This document shows, piece after piece, positions 21,491 through 34,395 of a stretch of 64,000 bases of DNA. The translations under genes and the position numbers were made by a program. Where the stretch lies: positions 49,659,636 to 49,723,635 of the forward strand of contig NC_134017.1 of the NCBI RefSeq assembly GCF_040712315.1, read 5' to 3'. Positions within the stretch are counted from its first letter, which is position 1; every line of letters begins with the position of its first letter. Source of the stretch: Castanea sativa (taxonomy: Eukaryota > Streptophyta > Magnoliopsida > Fagales > Fagaceae). Below the pieces are notes generated by a model. That model was not told where the DNA came from and made no database searches. It saw only the letters and a program-made list of their open reading frames with translations.

Positions 21491-24400
21491 TTAGAGCCCT
21501 TAGTGAAATTGCTGATCAATTGGGAAAGAGATTGGAATTTCAGAGTGGACCCGTGCACTAATAATGCTCTCATCTGCAATTGCAACTTCACTGACGATGG
21601 TGTATGCCACGTTGTTCAAATGTACGTACTACTACTGCTTTTTTTTTTTTTTTGCTAAAAAAGTAATAAAAACAAACAATTTTGCTGATTAAAGTTCAGC
21701 TTTTTAATCCTTAAAGCAATTGGGGACAAGAAAGATGGGATCAAGTAATACAAACTCATGGATACTTGAAAACCGGTTTGCAAGAGATGGGGTGCCTAAG
21801 AGCATTTTGGCCAAAACTTTCAAAAATTTTAACATTTACCATTTCAAAAAGTAATTTTATCAATTTTAATAACTCTATTTATAATACATCTATTTTATTT
21901 TTACCATCTGGTTAAAATAATAAAAACAACTTATTAAAATAAAATAAAATTTTCAAAAAAATTTTTTTTTTTAAAGGGAAGAAGAAATAGAAAACATTAA
22001 AATAGTATTATTTTTTTTTAGAGCTTGCTGTTTTTTTTTAAGAATGCAACATTCGTTGTAGCTTGCCTTTTAGTGTTTTAGATGCTAAAATAACATTATA
22101 ACATTTATACCACCTTCTATGCAAATGCTCTTGATAACACTCCTACACACACATATAGGTTCTGGTTATAGTATGCATTGGCATTGTGAAGGTGCTCTAG
22201 CTAGAGAGCTAGACATTTGTATTTTGTAGTATTCTAATCTATGCACTTTCACCTAGCTCCAAGTTCGTATTTCAAATGTGAATCAAATGTTTCACATTTG
22301 GTTGGATTCTGATTTACTATTGAGCTAGCAAACTTTTTCTTTAGGCATAAATACGTGAAGTTGACTCGCGTTCTAGTGGATTTAAGTTTGAAAATTCAGA
22401 TTGTTTTTAATTTTTCTCCTGTAAAAATCCTTGTCATACAGATTTCTTAGGGTGCAGGGTCTTGCTGGTATACTTCCACCAGCTCTTGCAAAACTACCCC
22501 ACCTGAAGATTATGTAAGGAGAGTAACTATTATTTGTTTTATTTCATACCTGAAAATCGGATTAAGTTTCTTTGAAATATTTCCTCTTGATTGTAGTGAT
22601 CTCAATGCTAACTACCTCAGTAGTAATATACCACAAGAATGGGCTTCTATGCAGTTGGAATATCTGTAAGTGACTTCTGAGTTCAAGTTTAAGTTAGCCA
22701 ATAAGTGCTCATTCTTACTGATTTAAATGAATTCACTACAGGACCATCTCCACGAACAACTTATCAGGACCAATTCCAACCTACTTGGGAAAATTACCTC
22801 ACTTAAAATATTGTATGCTCTCTTCGTATCTTTCTTTCTCTCAATCATTTAAACAGTAAAATTGTGTCATTTTTTTTTTAATTTGCTCTAGCTATAATAT
22901 TTAAGATTATATTCAGGAGCATAGAGAGCAATCAGTTTTCTGGAATTGTTCCCCTTGAGCTTGGAAATTTGGTTAACTTGGAGTACCTGTCAGTGTTTCT
23001 TTCTTTTCTTTTATTTAATTTTTCAAATCACATTTGATTGGTCATTTTGGTGACTGCAGCGTTCTTAGTGCTAACAATCTCACAGGAGAGTTGCCAAGCA
23101 CTCTCACTAATCTAAACAAATTAACAGAATTGTAAGTTGGTGGTATTGATTCCATACTCCATAGGTGTTCTAATAGTAATTTTGGTATTTTCATTGAAAG
23201 GTAATCTTTGGGGTTTGTATTTTGTTCAATCTTGTTTCCATTTTGGGTCATGTGCAGTAGAATTAGTAGTAACAACTTCACTGGAAGGATGCCTGACTTT
23301 TTTCAAACTTGGAATCAACTTCAGAAATTGTACGGGCTTTTCTTCTACATTGTTTTCTAAATCTCTTTTTTAAGTAAAGGTTTCAGGTGTGATTTCAATC
23401 TGTTTGAGCTGTTTTGTTAACAGAGAGATCCAAGCTAGTGGTCTTGAGGGGCCCATTCCTCCTAGCATTTCTGCCTTGAGTAATTTAAATGAGCTGTGAG
23501 TTCTGCCTTCTAAGTTAACAGTTCTTGAGTTGCTTAATCTCTAAGATACATTCATGTGATTTGAAATTTATAGTATTTATATCTGAAGAGCCTAACAGTT
23601 ATTGATGATGCAACTTTATTCAGACAAATTAGTGATTTATTTGGAGAAGGTTCAAAATTTCCATCCTTACTTGGCATGACAAACATGAGCAGATTGTATG
23701 TCATTATTTTGTTGTAGACGGTATAAATTAGAATAATACACTATACAGATCAGTTTTCCTTACATCAATTCTGTATGAATTTCAGGTTGTTGAGGAGCTG
23801 TAATATCTTTGGACCAATCCCTCCTAATATATCAGATTTGAAACAACTTCAGATTTTGTACTTTTCCTGTCCTTTATCTTTTTCCCTTTTTATTTTTCAT
23901 CTTTTAAAAATGTGTGAAGTGCAAAGTGCAGATCCCTACAATTGGATAGAACCCAGTTATATGACCCTTACTAGAGCATGATATTAAGTTGTGTTGAAAA
24001 AAATGAAAGATTAGGGTGAAGAGAGAACAAAGAGGAGGAAAAAAAAAAAATAAAGAGAGAGAGAGAGTGCAAAGGATTAGGGTTTAATCAATCAGTCCCT
24101 AGAATTGAAAAACATAAAAAAAATTCAACCAAAAAAAAGGGGAAAATCACCAAAATAATCAGGGGCTGACAATCAAACTCTGTGGTCATCGAAGTTTGGT
24201 GACTGTACCTGTGCTGGTGTCAGTGTTGATGTCATCAACGGATGCTGAAGTCAGCACACTTCTATCATTTGATGATGATCTATAAATGATGCGCGCTTTT
24301 ACCCATTGCACCAGCTACCATAAGATACCTATGAATGATGCCCACTTTGGTCACTTGTCTGTTTGTGTGGAATTATCTTCACTAGATAAAGATAAGTAAT

Positions 24401-25990
24401 GGAAAAATTCTAATTAAAGTTGTTAATAAAACCTGTTACGATATGCATCTACAATGTTTAATGAACATATTTGGAGTATCTCTAATTAGTTGTTAAAATA
24501 TTTTATATTTTTTCAAAAAAAAAAAAATTATTCATGCTTTTTTTACTTGTGCATATTTGGTGTTCAGCAGAACAGTCATTTTGTAAACCTTCTTCTCTGC
24601 TATGATGACATCTACAATGTTACCTTCTTGCAGAGATCTCAACTTCAACAGATTGGAGGGAAATGTTCCAGATTTAGGTGGTCTAGCAAAGTTGGAGCTC
24701 GTGTAAGCTTCACAACCAAACCCTTAATTAGGTTCAATTATAGAGTAAATTCAAACTAACAATTAATAAGGAGCTAAAATATTAACAGATTACAGATACG
24801 TAACACAGCTTTGCTTTTGGCCGATGTCCATGGGTTAATGTGCAAGGTCACTACGTATTATTAGCATTTATCTCTATCACAACCCCTAATCACCAAATAA
24901 ACCTAAGACTAGAATCCTCTCCATCTGCTACATCCTTTTATGTAAACCTAAAAGGACCCTTATATAACCAGGACGTTACAACAGAAAGTAGAGTATGACC
25001 TTTTAATATCGTAATGCTATAATAGTTAGCGCTGGCTGCTTCCTTTTATAGTAGTGGATAGCTTGACTTTTTGGTAGTCTAGGCTGTTAAGCCTATTGTG
25101 TTCACATTGTACAATTCTTTGTTTTTACTAATATAAATTCTTATTTTGATTCATCCAAAAAATATATATATATATATATATATCTTTATGCTTTAGGTGC
25201 TTTACTAATGATATTGTCTTGTTTGCTATATAGGTTTTTGACAAGCAACTTGCTCACTGGGAGTGTTCCAAAGTGGATCAAGAGTAGTACCTAGTATCGG
25301 TTTTCCTCCGTAATTCTTGATGAATTTTGCGTAGTGTGGAGAACATAGTTTTTAAAATTGTTTTAACATGATGTTATATACATTACTTTGGACACTGATT
25401 TTGAGCTGGCCAGAGAAGCTCGGAGGAAAGAGCTAGAATTGACGCTGGATTAAAATTGACAAACCAGTTGTGTTGTTTTAGGAATAATGCAATATGGAAG
25501 ATAGCTTAGAATGCTGATTCAGACTACATGTTTCATGCATTCAATCATACCACTAGCAAAGAAAGACTTGAACAATGGCATTGAATGACAGTAAATTAAT
25601 CAAATTGTAAAAAGGCTATGTTTTCAATGTTGTTGTTTCCAGAATTTTGAAATGATTTCTTTTAACAATTCTTTGTTCATAATAAATTGTCTCTAGTATA
25701 AAAAAAATTGATCAAAATGCTCTTAAAAATTACATTTTGTACTTGTTCAAATTTATGTTGAGCTATAATAATTATGTTTTGCTTACAGCAAAATAGATAT
25801 TTCTTACAATAATTTTTCAGAGAGTTCTGCTCCTGCATCACTTTGACAAGATGATTTGTAAGTATCTGCCTTCTTGAGTGTTATACACTTGCTATCTTTA
25901 TAACCTTTCCAGTTTTCCAAAACTAACTGTTTTTTTTTTTTTCTAATGCATCAGAAATTTGTTCAAAAGCTCTTCTGGTAGAGACAACTT
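21491..25990 (+). pseudogene. Ectodomain exons with leucine-rich repeats
   Basis: Exon 2 encodes the cysteine-containing N-terminal cap (VDPCTNNALICNCNF, CHVVQM). The next exons each encode one 24-residue leucine-rich repeat of plant type (for example NNLSGPIPTYLGKL, NNLTGELPSTLTNL, SGLEGPIPPSISAL). About eleven repeats are readable. The exons keep the 72-bp size and the phase-2 split codon typical of this family. Breaks: the frameshift in exon 2, the short exon at 22742-22812 and TGA at 25844-25846. The last is probably an old CGA. The exon at 25234 must use a GTAGTA donor at 25284 to avoid a TAG a few codons later. Confidence 0.8.
21800..22130. mobile_element. Tourist-like miniature element in intron 2 of the kinase
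   Basis: The ends GAGCATTTTGG and CAAATGCTC are inverted. TAA precedes it but TTG follows, so the duplication is damaged or the element is truncated. The AT-rich interior includes AACATTTACCATTT. Confidence 0.5.
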
Positions 25991-26098
25991 GTAAGCTTCA
26001 AACCTATGAAATTTTAGGGAGAAAGTTTTATTTTATTTATTTCCTTTATCACTTTGATTTTGGATAACTGACACAATTTATCTACTGCACTAATTAAG

Positions 26099-27008
26099 AG
26101 AACTTCTTGAGTGCTTGGGTGAATCTCCATGTTCACAAGGTAATTATTTATATATTCAAATCAAATTATGAGGTACATGCTCCACTTATCTTGTTGGGGC
26201 CTCCTCTTTTGGTACTTTATTTCTAAAATGAAAAAAAAGAATTTGGTTAGATAATTCATTTTGCCCAAGACAGCTACATAAATGAATTTTAAAAGACAAT
26301 GGAAATTTTATTTTTGTTCTATTGTGTTTGCCTGGATTTGATTGTCATTAATGTGGTGCTACTTCTATGTAGATTGGTATTCATTGCATATAAATTGTGG
26401 CGGGAAAGAAACCACAGTTGGACACATAAAATATGATGGGGATGAAGACGCAGCTGGTCCAACTAAATATTTTCATATGAAACCTAATTGGGGATTCAGT
26501 AACACTAGTCATTTTTGGGATATTAAAATTACCCCAAATGACTATTTAGCAAATAATGTATCCACACTTACAATGGAAAATTCCCAACTATACACAAGTG
26601 CACAACCATCTTTCAATCACGTATTATGCCCGCTGCTTAGCGAATGGAAATTATACTGTGAAACTTCACTTTGCAGAGATAGTATTCAGAAGCACTATAT
26701 CTTCTTACAGTCTTGGGAGGCGGATATTTGATGTGTATATCCAGGTAATCCGTCACATTATTTTTTCTTTATAGGTTATAGTAGAGGATTTGATTGAATT
26801 AATTTGCTGCAGGAAAAACTGGCATTGAAAGATTTTAATATTGAAAATGAAGCAACAGGGCTTGATAAAGCAGTCATTAAGAATTTTGCAATTGTTGTTA
26901 CAAATAAAGTTCTGATGATTCGGTTTCATTGGGCTGGGAAAGGGACAACAGCTACCCCAAACAGAGGGATCTATGGTCCACTTGTGTCAGCTATCTCTGT
27001 GGAATCTG
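26099..27008 (+). pseudogene. Malectin-domain exons
   Basis: The first short exon (26099-26139) ends the linker (ECLGESPCSQ). The malectin domain starts at WYSLHINCGGKE in the 26373-26744 exon and continues to GRRIFDVYIQ. The next exon (26813-27008) holds LKDFNIENEA and WAGKGTT…YGPLVSAISV. The frame changes between LYTS and HLSITYYARCLANGNY, near 26600-26615. A few bases are missing there compared with the family pattern. Malectin domains of these kinases lie outside the cell and are thought to bind carbohydrate or protein partners. Confidence 0.8.
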
Positions 27009-27343
27009 GTAAATGAATTGGGGTTTTATAATCTTATTGTTGTCCAGCTTCTTTCATGCTTGGATTTGATTGACATACAATGTAATCATAGCAATTTGGT
27101 GGAAGCAGAGCCACATATTTATCTACAGTTAAAATTTAAAAAGATAGACTAAAAACGAGCTTATAGTGCATTTAGATTAAAGACATACAAAGATTTTATC
27201 GTCTTCTTTTTATCACCATTCCCCACTAGTTTGTCTTGGAACCATATATTGCAATCTTGCCTTTTATTTTCTGTATTGTGCTACATATATTTCAGAATGC
27301 AGAATTTTAATCACTGTTCTTAGCTATTTTTCTTTTTCTGTAG

Positions 27344-27472
27344 ATTTTAGTCCCCCTGTTGATGGCAAGATTGTGGTTGGAGTTGTAGTTTCGGTGCTAC
27401 TCCTCATTTTTATGATTTTAGGCATTCTTTGGTGGAAGGGCTGTATGGGAGGGAGGATATCAAGGGAAAAAG
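27344..27472 (+). pseudogene. Transmembrane exon of the receptor kinase
   Basis: This 129-bp exon encodes one hydrophobic segment (IVVGVVVSVLLLIFMILGIL) followed by WWKGC and a basic stretch (GRISREK). That is a single-pass type I anchor with the kinase on the cytoplasmic side. Splice sites on both sides are normal (TAG acceptor, GTAATC donor). No lesion is visible in this exon. Confidence 0.85.
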
Positions 27473-28175
27473 GTAATCAATTGTGAAATCTTGATATATA
27501 AATTATAAAGGACAGTATTCATTTTCTCCAACTATGGTGGGAAATTGGAACAATGTGAAGGAAAATTTTCCAAGATATATTGTTGCAGTTCAATATTTTA
27601 TTTTATTTTTCTATCTACTTCCATAGATGGATCAGCATTCCAAAGTGCACCATGCAAAGTAATTGAATGATTCCTGGATTATAAGCATATGACTTATCTT
27701 GGGATGATGCATGATGATTGGAGTGATTTAGTTCTAATAATGGTAATAATTGAGCTTATGCAACCATGCAAAAAACTCATATCGTTACTATTTTGTAAAA
27801 TCTGCATAAAATGGATGGCTTGAGCTAACTATAGTTGAGTGAATGTCTAATTATCTGTAAAATATCTTGGCTATTTATTTAGTTTTTCATTCCTAATAAA
27901 CTTTTTGTGAAGAAATATGAAAAGAAACAATAGAAAATAAGTTGTAACAACTTGGGTTTGAGTTCCATTTCATATATTTGAACACCCTCTCTCTCTCTCT
28001 CTCTCTTAAAGCTTCTGTGTGATCAACTGCATAGTGCCTTCTAAAGGCTTTTGCTTGTCTTCTCATTCTTTAAGAAGATACCTAACTACTCAAGAGGCAT
28101 GCATCTATTTGGTTAAAAATTTGTCTTGTTATACTGTAAAATGTAGCCTAACGTCTAGCCTGATGCCTTTGACAG

Positions 28176-31100
28176 AGTTAAGAGGATTAGAGCTGCAAAC
28201 TGGTTTTTTTTCATATAGACAAATAAAAGCTGCCACTAATAACTTCAATGCTGCAAATAAGATCGGGGAAGGTGGTTTTGGATCAGTTTACAAGGTATCT
28301 GACAGCTATTTATCTATTATAGAATGTGTGTGTGTGTGTTTCATCTTTTGCCTTGTATTCTCCTCCTGATCCTTGAGATTTTGAGACATATATTATGAAA
28401 TACATACCTGAAAATATATATTTCTCAATTCCCAATGCAGGGTATTCTATTAGATGGTGCTACAATTGTAGTTAAGCAACTTTCTTCAAAATCAATGCAA
28501 GGAAGTCGTGAATTTGTGACTGAAATAGGCATGGTATCTGGTTTACAACATCTGAATATTGTTAGATTGTTTGGATGTTGTATTGAAAGAGAACAATTAT
28601 TGTTGGTGTATGAGTATATGGAAAACAATAACCTTGCACGTGCCTTGTTTGGTAAGCTAATGTTTTATACCGACAATGCATTTTATGTTCATAATAGAAG
28701 AATGATGAGAAAATGCTTTTGATGAATTTTATTGATTGGGTTCTGAACGTCAATTTCAGGTCCTGCAGGTGGACGATTAAAATTGGACTGGCCTGCAAGG
28801 CATAAAATATGTGCTGGCATAGCCAGAGGTTTGGCTTTCTTACATGAGGAATCAACACTGAAAATTGTTCATAGAGACATAAAATCTACTAATATATTAC
28901 TTGATGGTGACCTTAACCCTAAGATCTCTGACTTTGGTTTGGTCAAGCTTTATGAAGAGGAGAATACCCACATCAGCACCTGAATTGCTGGAACCATGTG
29001 AGCTACCTTCCTTTATTTTGCTCTCTATTTATTATCATTTGTGTTTTTTTTCCTATTCTTTTCTGTTTCATCACCTCTGCAGATCTTGATTATGGGTTCA
29101 TGTGAATAGATATATATTGATCTTATGCTCTCTAGTGCTGTGCTGCTGCACAGAATATGGTAGTAATTTTTTCAATGAAGTCTTCGCACATAGACAAGTA
29201 TGTGAAGTACTATGAGATAAGTATTGGCCAGAGTACATTTGACACTTAATTTGTATGTGTTTGGTATCTACATGTGATACATAACCATGCTCATAGAAAC
29301 TCTTTGCAGCATGGTTTCACATTGATCAGATAGGGTTCACGCTTTTTTATCTATAAGACAAAGTGACACCCTTTAATTTATAGTGTTGAATATTTTTTAT
29401 ACCACATTACTCATGCAATATAAATTCGTGTCAAGTTTCTTGTAGAAGAGAAAATTTTTGCAATGAAGCATGAAGAAAATATATAAAGTTACCCCTAAAC
29501 GTTGCTCCTGCTCTGCCTCCATATGCAAGAAAAACTGTTTTACAACATTTCCTTTTTTTTTTTTTTTTAACGTGCTGGCCTAGTTACAACATTCCTTGAG
29601 TAAGCTCAAATCTTAACAAAGTACATTTTTTTGGGGAATCTTCCCAATTATCAAAGAACAAATTGTATCAACATAATAAATGATTGGGAAAAGTCTTGAT
29701 TTTTTTTCTAAATTAGTCTATTTATTGTATACTCTTTTCTAGAAATCATTTTCCACAATGGGGAGTAAGACTCCCTATCAACCATCTCTCCCAAACCTTA
29801 CAAAAGTGGGAACCTTGTGCACCAGATACAACCTTTCTATTGCGTACTCAAATATAAGATCTTTGTTGTTTGCTCAATTGCATGGCTCCTAGTCCATGTA
29901 ACTCATGCACTTTGATCTGCTTTACCAAGTTTACAGAGCATAATTTTTCTATTTTAATTTACTTGTTATTATTGCTTTTACAGACTTGTCATAATTTGTA
30001 GTACAATGAAGTTAAACTCATTTATGGTGGCTTTGTTAATTGCATGCATAACCATAAATTGGATAAACTGGTGCTTGGAAACTTGACAGATATTGCACTT
30101 GATGATTTAGAAGTTCATAGGATCATACTAGCAAACCAATTATCATAGCTTAAATTGACGTATGTTTTGCAAAAGCTATATGGCACCAGAATATGCATTA
30201 TGGGGGATTTTAACCTATAAAGCAGATGTTTACAGTTTTGGAGTTGTTGCATTGGAAATTATTACTGGAAAGAACAGCATGAAATATAGACCTAACGAGA
30301 ACTGTGTGTGTCTTCTAGATTGGGCAAATTACATCCTTCTTATGTTCTTTTGAAACTTGTGGCTAAAGCATATTATAGGTAAAGTTTGCTTCTTTTGGAA
30401 CTTCTCCATTTGACTAGGTCAACCTACTTTATGTCACTTTAGGCTCAAGCCTCATGAAAACATATTTCAGTTGAAAATTGTTTGACTATAGGAGGCAAGA
30501 GTTTGGCCAAATAAGAAGTATATCTTTGCTTGCATGTTAAATGTTCAAGTTGCATAACTAATATGTCTTCATTGAAATTAAAGTGATATGCGGATGATAT
30601 CTTATTATCTTGTTAAAATGATTTTCACCACTGGAAAAGAATTACTTTTGGTAAATATGTGAAAAAGATGAAACTGCCGAAAATGTTGTTAACGAATTGC
30701 ATTATCAATATTTCAATTTTTTTTAAAGAATTCTTTTATTATTTTTTTTTTCGTCATTTAAATTGGTAGCGTACTGTATGCTCAGTGCTCACTTGAGAAA
30801 CATCATTAATATACTAAAGGGAATTTTTTTTTTCTTCTTTTTGGTTCTCATTCACTTCTAAAACTCATATTTTTTCACTACAGGCCATGGCTTTACAACA
30901 AAAACGGAATTTGATGGAGTTGGTGGATCCAGAATTGGGGACTGAGTTCGGTAAAGAAGAGGCAACTATAATTATTAAAGTAGCTTTATTATGCATTAGG
31001 CCCACCATGACTGCCGTAGTGAGCATGCTTGAAGGACGAACAGTTGTTCAAGAATTTACCATGGAAGTAAGTATTTATGCTAATGACGTGAGGTTTGAAT

Positions 31101-31240
31101 CCTTTAGAGGCCAATGTCAGACCCTACGAGCAAGCTCAAGTGATAGTCAGAGCCTCCTTCATTCATCAAATGCAACATGGATTGGCTCCTCTTCTGCATC
31201 TGCCCATGATTTCTATTCGATTAATCTCGACTCTCCGTAA
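28176..31240 (+). pseudogene. Kinase-domain and C-terminal exons
   Basis: Readable kinase landmarks: the glycine loop GEGGFGSVYK (28176-28294), the ATP-binding Lys in VVKQL, the catalytic loop VHRDIKSTN, the DFG motif, and MAPEYA (about 30180). The exon at 28760-28997 has TGA at 28981 just after HIST, where the family has Arg, so translation would end before the activation segment is complete. The exon from about 30176 has a poor acceptor (GCAAAAG) and no clear donor after LLDWA. The last exon lacks about six residues before RPTM, then ends normally at TAA 31238-31240. Confidence 0.8.
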
Positions 31241-31921
31241 TATGAAGAGAATGCTACCTATCTCCAGCTATGGTTAATGATAAAATTTAAAAGAATGAGC
31301 AGTGTGATTTTAATTCCATCATGACAACTTCTCCCTATTTTGTTACTTCCCTTCCTATAATGAGTTACTAGATTTATGATTTAAATATCTCCAGATTTCA
31401 TGTATGTAAAGAAATGGATAGTGTCATAATTGTTCAGATTCGTGATATCTTTCATAGTTTCATTTCCTTGGATCATAAAAATGACAATAACCAGTGGGGC
31501 CTTGGGAAATTGTTGATCTGCCTACTTGGAATTAAAACCAAATAAAAGAATGAAAATGAACCCAATTTGTGATTACAAATATTCGTTTGTATCCATTACA
31601 TTTCTTTTTTAATATTCAATTTTTTACAATAAACACCAACTGCCTTTTAGGCAGATTGGTGCCTCCCATGGATACAAGTTCTTCTGGGATACAGGGAGAA
31701 GAGGGGCTTGGATAGTAATATTAGGATTTCTAACCAATAAAAAAATTGTTACGATAAACCGGGGGTGGGGATGGGGGCGGGAGGACCGTGGTTTTTGTCG
31801 CATATTAGGAAATGCCACTAATCAATGCTTAGGTTCTTCTATTAACGCATACTTAGGGTGATATATCCAAATCGTATCACCAAAAATTTAAGAAGAGACG
31901 GTCTACAATATCATGAAAAAT
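31241..31921. other. 3' flank of the kinase locus
   Basis: No gene is seen. The first part (to about 31320) is also found, diverged, at 34678-34785 as the end of the duplicated kinase copy. A G-rich block lies at 31759-31785. Confidence 0.5.
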
Positions 31922-32765
31922 CAGGAATGGAACTACCTTTAGGTTTGGGGGGCCATGCCCCCCCACCCAACTTTTGAAAAAAAATTCCCTATAATATATA
32001 TTAGTATAAAAAAAATATACTTTTGGCTCTAAAATTAATATACTTGGCTCCCCTCTCGCAAACCATTTACAAGCTGACCCATGAAACAAAAATGAAAAAA
32101 AAAAAATAGATCAAATCATCCCTTCTCTAGTTGTCCCTAGAATATCAAGAAAAGCATTTAACTAAACATTTGGACAATTTACAAATCCGGACAATAAGAA
32201 AAATCTACAATACAATTCACATATTTAGATAATAAAAAAAATTTTAAAAAATCTTTGGTCATGGTCTAATTTAAAAAATATATATATATAACAAATCAAT
32301 TATAAATCCTAGCAAAATAAATCACAAAAACTCAATAACCTCTACTCAATTTCTACCTCTCATTTGAGAGTTTTTTGTCCCTCTCAACTAACTTCCCCCC
32401 ATGGTTACAGAAACAACTCCTATGCTACTAATCACTCCATCCACGCACCAATTAGTGTCACCAGCAACTTGTATAAGTTGGTGTCTTTAACTCAATCCAT
32501 GAAAATTTTTTATTTTTTTAAAGATCTATTGCTCACTTGGATTAGTTGGTGTCTTTTAAAAATTTACTTTAATGATGCATTATTAGCATTAATTTATTCT
32601 TGATTATAATATCTATTATTTATTTTAAAAAAATACAATAAAAAATTAAAAAATTAATGCTAATAATGCATCGTTGTCAACCTTTAGTATTAATATTCTA
32701 ACTTTTTAAAATTCTTGAACAAAGAACTTTGCCCCCCCTAAGTTTGAATCTTGGTTCCATCACTG
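31922..32765. mobile_element. hAT-type non-autonomous element with 8-bp target duplication
   Basis: The terminal inverted repeats CAGGAATGGAAC and GTTCCATCACTG bound 844 bp. The 8-bp sequence TGAAAAAT stands on both sides (31914-31921 and 32766-32773), as for hAT elements. Inside, GGGGGGCCATGCCCCCC lies near the left end and GCCCCCCCTAAG near the right. It encodes no transposase. Confidence 0.8.
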
Positions 32766-33485
32766 TGAAAAATTGCAATGTATGTACATAGATATGCATA
32801 AAGTGGCTCATGAATTTTGTCAAGCAATCTTTTCTTCCTAATTCATTCTTGCTTTAAGTGTTGTGGATGGCTTAATTTAATTCACAACGTTGTTAGTTTT
32901 GAAGTTGTCTTCTCTTGGGAACAAATACTGAAGATTTATGTAAATATCTCAAAAAACTTCAAAACTTTGAATTGATACCTCAACTTGCAATCATTTGAAA
33001 TGATGATTTCATACTATCTGATTTTTAAAAAATTGATCCATTAACGTATAATCATTTTATCAGGATGACCTAGTGTTAGTTAATTATTCTTTTCTAACTA
33101 TTAAGTTTTACTACAGAATTACTATTCAAGACTACATATTCTTAACATAATGTTCAAATCTAATTCTCTATATGAAATTAATATTAATTTTGTTAATACT
33201 TTGCTATTAATCCGTCAAAAATAATATTGGTTTCATTAGTAATAAATAAATGTATTTAATTAATATTGAAATATAAAAGACTCCACTAAAATTTATCAAT
33301 TTAAACCTCATACTATATTGAGTTGGCCTTGTTTATAGACTCCCCAACACATTACAAAAGGAATATATCATTCATTTTCATCACATTTCAGTTTTGTTAA
33401 GGACTCCAAAACCTTGTATAAAAGTCTATCAATAGGCCCATAACTGTAATGGTGAGCCTATAATCCCATTAACCAACCATTTTAA

Positions 33486-34343
33486 ATAGTTAGTTTGATT
33501 ACCACTAGGCCCAATACAAAAGCCCAATTGAGAAGTCATTCGTGTAATAGGATCACAATTGGGAAAGAAAGGCTAGAGTTTCAATATGGACCCATGCAGT
33601 AGCAATGACCTAAAGCTGGGCAATGCCAAAATATTAGTTTTGACTGAGGCCACTATACAAAAATTGCTCTCATTATCATGGCTAAAATTCAAGACCCATT
33701 AGGAATAAGTTGAATTTATTTTCTTTTATAGCTTTTGGATTTCGATGCTCAGAAGTTTAAAAATAATTTATTTTCTAATAAGTTGAATTTATTTTCTCAT
33801 TATCATGCTCTTAACCTCTCATATATATAATTATAAACCGATCCAATTCACTAATTTAAAAAAAGTTTTAAAAGAAAAAAGAAAAAGGGAATCAAGGGCA
33901 AACAAACAAAACTACAAAACCATACAGAAAAAAGAATGAAAGAAACGTGTAGAGGGAGAAGGAAAGAGGTTCAATAGAAAATCTATAAATTTGATAAGGC
34001 TAGTGATGCTAAAGATACTACAAATTTTACTATAGGCTTACAAATTGATATGTCACTGATAAAAAAAATTAATTTAAACATTCATTAATTAGTTTGTTGA
34101 AGTTCATTAATCATAGCCATTATCGCATCATATTGTGAATATTTTATAGAATATGTGGCACATTTTTCCTTTTCATTTCTATCAAGACATCTAAAATATG
34201 AGACTAATTGAAACCCTAAAAATTCTGTAAAAAAAAATTGTTGCAAATGTATTAAATTATCAATTATAGATTAATCTCCTTTAATAGTTTGAGACTTTAA
34301 TTTTCGTAAACCGATATCCTACAAAACCATATACCAAATAATA

Positions 34344-34395
<52 letters not shown>

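Larger units (their letters stand above)
11471..31240 (+). pseudogene. LRR-malectin receptor-like kinase (LRR-VIII-2 type), disabled
   Basis: The family sits in the plasma membrane, with extracellular leucine-rich repeats, a malectin domain and a cytoplasmic Ser/Thr kinase. Exons I can place: 11471-11588, 21491-21621, 22451-22513, 22597-22665, 22742-22812, 22917-22988, 23060-23131, 23258-23329, 23424-23495, 23624-23695, 23786-23857, 24634-24702, 25234-25283, 25789-25857, 25955-25990, 26099-26139, 26373-26744, 26813-27008, 27344-27472, 28176-28294, 28441-28651, 28760-28997, about 30176-30330, 30884-31240. Most repeat exons are 72 bp in one phase. Lesions: frameshift in exon 2 after QLGK; one base short in the 22742 exon; TGA at 25844; frameshift near 26600-26615 in malectin; TGA at 28981 where the family has Arg; weak acceptor and missing donor around the 30176 exon; about six residues lost before RPTM. 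A transcribed but non-coding locus is possible. Confidence 0.85.
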
